DNA of 64,000 nucleotides from Bacteroidota bacterium (GTDB taxonomy: Bacteria; Bacteroidota; Bacteroidia; Chitinophagales; Saprospiraceae): NCBI GenBank assembly GCA_024642705.1, contig JAHEAQ010000009.1:35316-99315 (forward strand), written 5' to 3'. Position 1 is the stretch's first letter. Every line of letters starts with the position of its first letter. Below the pieces are notes generated by a model. The model saw only the letters and a list, made by a program, of their open reading frames with translations. It made no database searches and was not told where the DNA came from. This document shows positions 60,203-64,000 of the stretch, in pieces. A program made the translations under genes and the position numbers.

Positions 60203-61039
60203 TTAACGTTTAGAATATAGATTTAATTCATCCAGCAATTTTTGATTAACTTGTTTTAACTGCCTTAAACTTCCGTTCTGCCCAATTACAAAATTGCCTT
60301 CAAAACGATTTCTGACTCTTTGATCTTTAAAAATTTCAATCAAATTAGAATTATCCATGGTATAAAGTGCAGGTATTTCGTCAAAAACTAGTTTATAAAT
60401 TTCTTCAATTGATTTTTGATATTTGTTTTCATAGTTCAATTTATAGGATTCATAACTATTATAAGTTTCTATGATGGAACGTCTTAATTCTTGATTTTTA
60501 ATAACTCCAATTTTACCTATACTTTTCATTTCATCAATTGTAGTTGTTATAGGAGTAAAGGCGTATTGAGATTCCGAGTTCCATTGAATCTGAAAATAGG
60601 ATGATAACGAATCTACATTGTAGTTATTAGTTTTTACAAAGTCAGGAAAATGATTAAAATTGTTATTGAAAAAATCGAAATCTGTATTTTCTACTAAATA
60701 TTTGTGCAAGAGATACTTGGCTCGTAGTTGTTTATTAGATTGATTTAACATTGTGCTAATTAAGGTAGAATCTTTAATCAAATCTGTTTTTAATTCTTGG
60801 ATATAAATACGCTCTAAATTTTGGTTTTTCCGACTTTCATTCCAGTTATTTATTCCCAAAGCAATCAGAATTCCAATAACCACAAGTATAATTTCGCCAA
60901 TAGCATACTTAAAATACTTTCCAGCTTTTGCTGAAGCTTGTGCCTCCGCTAAAGCTTCATGCGATGCGCGGTCAGCAGACGTGCCAGTTTTGTTTTTTTC
61001 CATAAGGTCGAATCTAATTCGTCTAAAAAACTTTATCAT
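60203..61039 (-). CDS. DUF6090 family membrane-anchored protein (copy 4, inserted N-terminal segment)
   Basis: A 278-residue protein with start MIKFFRRIRFDLMEKNKTG, the inserted SADRASHEALAEAQASAKAG segment, signature KYFKYAIGEIILVVIGI, a membrane helix, and GINNWNESRK. A helical, coiled C-terminal region ends LNLYSKR. The front is almost identical to copy 3 at protein and DNA level while the periplasmic part is unrelated in detail. The 3' flank (AACGCACAACAAAGAACTG, minus strand) is shared with the end of copy 2. The function is unknown. Confidence 0.78.
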   Translation of the reverse strand: MIKFFRRIRFDLMEKNKTGTSADRASHEALAEAQASAKAGKYFKYAIGEIILVVIGILIALGINNWNESRKNQNLERIYIQELKTDLIKDSTLISTMLNQSNKQLRAKYLLHKYLVENTDFDFFNNNFNHFPDFVKTNNYNVDSLSSYFQIQWNSESQYAFTPITTTIDEMKSIGKIGVIKNQELRRSIIETYNSYESYKLNYENKYQKSIEEIYKLVFDEIPALYTMDNSNLIEIFKDQRVRNRFEGNFVIGQNGSLRQLKQVNQKLLDELNLYSKR

Positions 61040-61172
61040 GTTATCAAATATTTATAGGCCATCCCATCCGCCTTCGTAATTACTCTCTTGAAGGTCTCCG
61101 TCCGCCGTCAAAGGCTCTAGCCAGCGGTGACCAGACCTTCACCCATCGAGATCGTTCGCACAACAAAAGAAT
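60837..61172. repeat. 330-bp direct repeat, copy B (leader plus N-terminus of DUF6090 copy 4)
   Basis: This is the second copy of the repeat at 59481-59816. In the leader, the minus-strand arms GAAGGTCT and AGACCTTC are perfectly complementary. Just beyond the leader it carries CGTTCGCACAACAAAAGAA (plus strand), similar to the sequence after the copy 4 gene. Confidence 0.85.
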
Positions 61173-61182
61173 TTAATCATTG

Positions 61183-61200
61183 GTCAGAATTAATTCTGAC
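61183..61200. repeat. 18-bp perfect palindrome GTCAGAATTAATTCTGAC
   Basis: A perfect 9+9 palindrome in the gap upstream of DUF6090 copy 4. It could be an operator or a remnant hairpin. The nearby plus-strand stretch 61253-61289 contains nested arms TTTGCTAA/TTAGCAAA and CCTTG/CAAGG. Confidence 0.6.
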
Positions 61201-61363
61201 TAAAGTTCGCTAAGTCTTTGATTATCAAGATGAATTTTTATTCTTTTTGCTAAGATAATAATCCTTGAACTAAAGCCAAGGTTAGCAAAGGGAATTAATT
61301 TGCTCTATAAAAATTGATATTTTTTTTGATCTATTTTGGTCGACTAAATCAGAGGAATGAAGC

Positions 61364-61412
61364 ACGACAAGTGGCGCTATATTCAGCACGTGCATTTAGC
61401 GCCACTTGTCGT
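61364..61412. repeat. Perfect 16-bp inverted repeat after the second beta-lactamase-fold gene
   Basis: ACGACAAGTGGCGCTA (61364-61379) is exactly complementary to 61397-61412. The 17-nt loop contains the palindrome GCACGTGC. It begins about 26 bp after the stop of the minus-strand gene at 61438. It is a good terminator candidate. It also has the ends CTACAACG and GTCGTGCTTCATT (minus strand) shared with other gaps in this region. Confidence 0.7.
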
Positions 61413-61437
61413 TGTAGGATGGTGTGGCAAATCGGTT

Positions 61438-62694
61438 TTATTTGTCGGTAGCTAAAGCTTTTATTATTTCACTTAAAGCATGGTCAGATATTATATTATT
61501 GATCATCCAGTCTTCATCAACATAATTAAAATATGCAATTACAATTTCCTTTTCTGGATTAATGTATAATGCTTGTCCGCCAAAACCTCCTTTCATAATA
61601 AAACCATCCTCTGCCAAATCCCATTGGTAAGCCCACTTAAAGGGTATTGGAAAGTCTATAGGTGGAGCATCGAATATTTCTTTTATTTGGTCAAAACTAA
61701 TTATCCTTTCATTCCTCGCCACAATTTCACTTTTAGTATACAGCATTCCAAACCGTGCTAAGTCACGTAACGTTGTAGACATACCTCCTTGAGCCCACGC
61801 AATCCCATCATCAGAGGTGCATATGTATGCATTGGATGATGCACCCATAGGTTGCCATATTATTTCTGATACCAAATCGGAATATCTTTTGCCTGTGACC
61901 TTTTCGGCAAGCCAGCCCAGAACAAAGGTATTGATGTTGGAATATTCGGCAGCCAAACCAGGAGCCTTGTCTTTTTTCAGGTGCTTGACAAACTCGTAAA
62001 CAGATTCTGGTGTGTTTTCGGCTTTGGGCAATGCCCCGAGTGCGGACTCGAGCTGGTAATTTTTATGTAGAGGATTTGTGAAAGGTCCACTTTCAAAGTC
62101 TATAGACTTGCTGTCCATACCTGAACGCATATCTAGAATTTGCCTTACAGAAATGTCCTGCCAATCTGAACCATTCAGTTCTGGGACGTATGTTACAATT
62201 GGTTGATTAACATCTATTTTATTTTGATTGATTAAACTGGTAATTAAGGTTGAAGTAATTACCTTATTTACAGATTGTATTGTATGTTGGTCTTCGGGAA
62301 GCATTGAGAAATATTTTTCGTAAACAATACCTCCCTTGCTAACTATTATAAAACTAGCTATATGCAATTTTTTTAAATAATCCTCAAATACAAGAGTATC
62401 AGTCTTTGATTTGATAGTGATATTCTCAATTGATTTTTTTGGGTTGTTCTGAAAAATAAAGGAAACGCTTGGTTTGTTTATAATTGCGACAGGAAAAAAC
62501 TCTGACATATATCTGAAACTATACTGTGATAAACTTCCTCCAACATCCCACCTACTTTCGTTAATACTATTGTGAATGGCTTTTGATTCATCAGCAGTAT
62601 AATGCAATTTTTGTCCGAAAGAAAAAAAATGCCACCCAACAAATGCAAGTGTCAGCAAGTTTTTGATATTTGTTTTCATATTATAAAATTTCAT
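61438..62694 (-). CDS. Exported serine hydrolase of the beta-lactamase/class C fold (copy 2)
   Basis: A 418-residue exported protein. The leader ends in FFSFGQ and the start may be the first ATG or the one five codons later (62679). The catalytic SxxK is SVNK at 141-144 (TIQSVNKVITSTLI) and the YxN motif YSN is in AAEYSNINTFVLGWL. The KTG-like element may be the GGFGGQ segment near the C-terminus. The N-terminal 100 residues are an extra domain. It is closer to the 6-aminohexanoate hydrolase/esterase-like branch (LDMRSGMD, GGMSTTLRDLARFGML) than to copy 1. The substrate is unknown. Confidence 0.85.
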   Translation of the reverse strand: MKFYNMKTNIKNLLTLAFVGWHFFSFGQKLHYTADESKAIHNSINESRWDVGGSLSQYSFRYMSEFFPVAIINKPSVSFIFQNNPKKSIENITIKSKTDTLVFEDYLKKLHIASFIIVSKGGIVYEKYFSMLPEDQHTIQSVNKVITSTLITSLINQNKIDVNQPIVTYVPELNGSDWQDISVRQILDMRSGMDSKSIDFESGPFTNPLHKNYQLESALGALPKAENTPESVYEFVKHLKKDKAPGLAAEYSNINTFVLGWLAEKVTGKRYSDLVSEIIWQPMGASSNAYICTSDDGIAWAQGGMSTTLRDLARFGMLYTKSEIVARNERIISFDQIKEIFDAPPIDFPIPFKWAYQWDLAEDGFIMKGGFGGQALYINPEKEIVIAYFNYVDEDWMINNIISDHALSEIIKALATDK

Positions 62695-62727
62695 GGTTAG
62701 TTTCGATTAAATGAAGCACAACATTTG

Positions 62728-62835
62728 GCTATTTGCAGTGGCATGTTTTTGAAACCGTATTTTTCCAACGGTGACCAAACGCAATAGCCAAGATAAAACT
62801 TTATACTTACGATGCACCCAGCCATTGCAAATAGC
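62728..62835. repeat. Long-spaced inverted repeat between the dioxygenase and beta-lactamase-fold genes
   Basis: GCTATTTGCAGTGGC (62728-62742) pairs with GCCATTGCAAATAGC (62821-62835) at 14 of 15 positions, about 78 bp apart. Next to the outer ends lie GCCCACAA and GTTGTGC on the minus strand. GTTGTGCTTCATT ends about 15 bp before the ATG of the beta-lactamase-fold gene. Confidence 0.6.
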
Positions 62836-62895
62836 TTTTTTTGTGGGCAGGCAGGCCGTTTTCAGCTTTGTTTCAAACGACTTTACCCAAGATTA

Positions 62896-63783
62896 TTAAT
62901 CACTATATTTTAAGAATTTCTCCCCAGTATAAGTTTTGTTCTGCGTCGCAACAACCACTTTAGTACCACCTTTCCCTAACAACTCGAAAGTTACTTTTGG
63001 GAATCCAATCCCAGCTTCAAATGTATTGTTGCCTATGTACTTTAAACTTGCGACCAATTGACCGTTCCTTTTCAGGAACAATAAGTCGTCATTCTTTATG
63101 AACTCAATGGTATTTCCGCTGTCCATCTGGTATAGCCCAGTGATTTTATGGTACACTTCCTTGTCAAGCGGAAATTCTTTGCTCATTACAACGTCAAAGG
63201 TTACTGTATTCTCCCCTGATTCATTTTTGACAATGTTCAAAATTCTGTTCACAGCCTGTGGAGAGGATGCCGATGTGTCCGTGTCATTGTATTTGTCGCC
63301 TTTAAAATAAATTTGCGTAACTAAGTCTTGTTGTTCGGCAACAGAAACCCGCATGTGTACATGGGCCGGTCGCCAAGATGCTTCATCATTCGGGTCAGCT
63401 TTGTAGGGAACTGGCACAATAGTTTTGAAGGCATACTTACCGTTCTTTCCAGTCTTTATTGCTCCCCTGAATAAATAACTATCAGAAGTATTGTCGTAAT
63501 GTTCATTCTCATCACATTGCCAAATTTCAATGAGTACATTGTTCAATGGAGTTTTTCCATCTTCTTTAAAAATTGTCCCACTTAAATTCATCGGACTTCC
63601 TTTTGAAGCAGGTGGAATAATATCACTTCTCATCGGTGCTCCAGGCCGATAAAAAGGTCCAAGAATGTCAGTGGTCGTTGGAGTGTCCCCAACAAAGCTT
63701 CTGCCATTCCAATGGATGGATCCAAATACGCTGACACTCAAAGCTGTCAGAGATGAATTTTTGATAAACATTCTTCTTTTCAT
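62896..63783 (-). CDS. Intradiol ring-cleavage dioxygenase-like protein, probable Tat substrate
   Basis: A 295-residue exported protein. The N-terminus MKRRMFIKNSSLTALS has a twin-arginine (RRxFIK) signal, fitting a metalloprotein folded before export. The central domain matches intradiol dioxygenases: TDILGPFYRPGAP, IEIWQCDENEHYDN, FRGAIKTGKNGKYAFKTI and RPAHVHMRV, the last with the two histidine ligands of the ferric iron; tyrosine ligands are likely in the HYDN and VPVPY segments. About 75 extra C-terminal residues (TGLYQMDSGNTIEFI and beyond) form a DUF3471-like beta domain. The natural substrate is uncertain. It is the first gene of the minus block visible in the window. Confidence 0.83.
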   Translation of the reverse strand: MKRRMFIKNSSLTALSVSVFGSIHWNGRSFVGDTPTTTDILGPFYRPGAPMRSDIIPPASKGSPMNLSGTIFKEDGKTPLNNVLIEIWQCDENEHYDNTSDSYLFRGAIKTGKNGKYAFKTIVPVPYKADPNDEASWRPAHVHMRVSVAEQQDLVTQIYFKGDKYNDTDTSASSPQAVNRILNIVKNESGENTVTFDVVMSKEFPLDKEVYHKITGLYQMDSGNTIEFIKNDDLLFLKRNGQLVASLKYIGNNTFEAGIGFPKVTFELLGKGGTKVVVATQNKTYTGEKFLKYSD

Positions 63784-64000
63784 ATTGTTAGTTTTATAAG
63801 GTTTCTGATGTTCCTTTCAGGATAATATATGCCTATTTCCGAATTTTTTCGAATTGTTATAATTTGTCCATCGCCTTGCCCACAACAAATGGATATTAAC
63901 ATTGCTTATATCCCTATTATAATTTTATCCCAAATTAATCAAATCTATCAAAATAATTATTTTTTGAAAAGGTTTTATCGTTACCTGAATGTAAATTTCT
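63784..64000. other. Upstream region of the dioxygenase gene, to the window end
   Basis: No ORF. On the minus strand it contains GTTGTGGGC (complement of 63878-63886), about 95 bp before the ATG, resembling the boundary sequences of the following gaps. The remainder is AT-rich. Confidence 0.4.

Noticed and set aside
57106..62694. Antibiotic-resistance beta-lactamases
   Set aside because: Both proteins have the SxxK/YxN serine-hydrolase core, but their extra domains and class suit esterases or peptidases; resistance cannot be claimed from sequence.
57000..63890. A complete integron with attI and integrase
   Set aside because: Boundary motifs are suggestive only; no integrase gene is in the window and the core sites deviate from consensus, so I report it as a hypothesis and not as a feature.
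1..64000. CRISPR arrays, tRNA or rRNA genes
   Set aside because: I scanned for short regularly spaced repeats, tRNA-like cloverleaf motifs (GGTTCGAATC-type arms) and rRNA blocks and recognised none; a covariance-model scan was not possible.

Overview
The window reads as chromosomal DNA of a free-living member of the Bacteroidota, probably in or near the Saprospiria/Chitinophagia grade. This rests on gene content and signals, not on a database match. The DNA is AT-rich, coding regions lack strong Shine-Dalgarno sites, and several genes have Bacteroidota promoter boxes (TAnnTTTG, sometimes with an upstream TTG). Typical Bacteroidota families are present: DUF3822 next to rsmD, DUF6090, DUF2490, an alpha-2-macroglobulin lipoprotein and TlpA-like thiol oxidoreductases with long N-terminal domains.

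Layout. 1-3770 (minus strand): the start of an Lrp/AsnC regulator cut by the window edge, glutamate dehydrogenase, and a cytochrome c maturation group ccmB-ccmC-ccmD. 3.9-10.5 kb: a cell-wall amidase, a LuxE-type acyl-adenylating protein, a lipoprotein, a large BNR/sortilin-like propeller and a YjjG-type nucleotidase. 10.9-14.3 kb: an FAD lipoprotein, a four-helix membrane protein with a 41-codon upstream ORF, and the first of four DUF6090 proteins. 14.6-20.7 kb: pyrR-pyrB, a very long exported coiled-coil protein and a TlpA-like protein. 21-28.4 kb: housekeeping genes glnS, argS, rsmD, DUF3822, a membrane-anchored protein, tsaD and an alpha/beta hydrolase. 28.4-37.5 kb: an unrecognised protein, a DUF697-SHOCT protein, a small SET protein, a 1963-residue alpha-2-macroglobulin and lgt. 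37.8-47.8 kb: a second TlpA-like protein and small-molecule enzymes (methyltransferase, VOC, nitrilase, SRPBCC, amine oxidase) plus small membrane and ACT proteins.

47.9-63.8 kb is different in character. Every gene is on the minus strand, the intergenic gaps are long (up to about 670 bp), and several genes look richer in G+C than the first 45 kb by eye. It holds an amidohydrolase lipoprotein, an FG-GAP protein, a cupredoxin-fused PVC-type dehydrogenase, a sulfatase, two serine beta-lactamase-fold hydrolases, three DUF6090 genes and an intradiol dioxygenase. The gaps contain an IS110 transposase remnant, another possible mobile-element remnant, a 330-bp direct repeat and several long inverted repeats whose gene-proximal ends share short sequences (for example GTYGTGCTTCATT). 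I read this as an accessory, cassette-like region, but no integrase or recombinase gene is visible in the window.

A second non-coding mobile-looking segment lies at 43.8-44.6 kb. It is about 800 bp long, bounded by perfect 16-bp inverted repeats, with internal direct repeats and REP-like hairpins. I found no tRNA or rRNA genes, no CRISPR array, and no clear defence or secretion operon.
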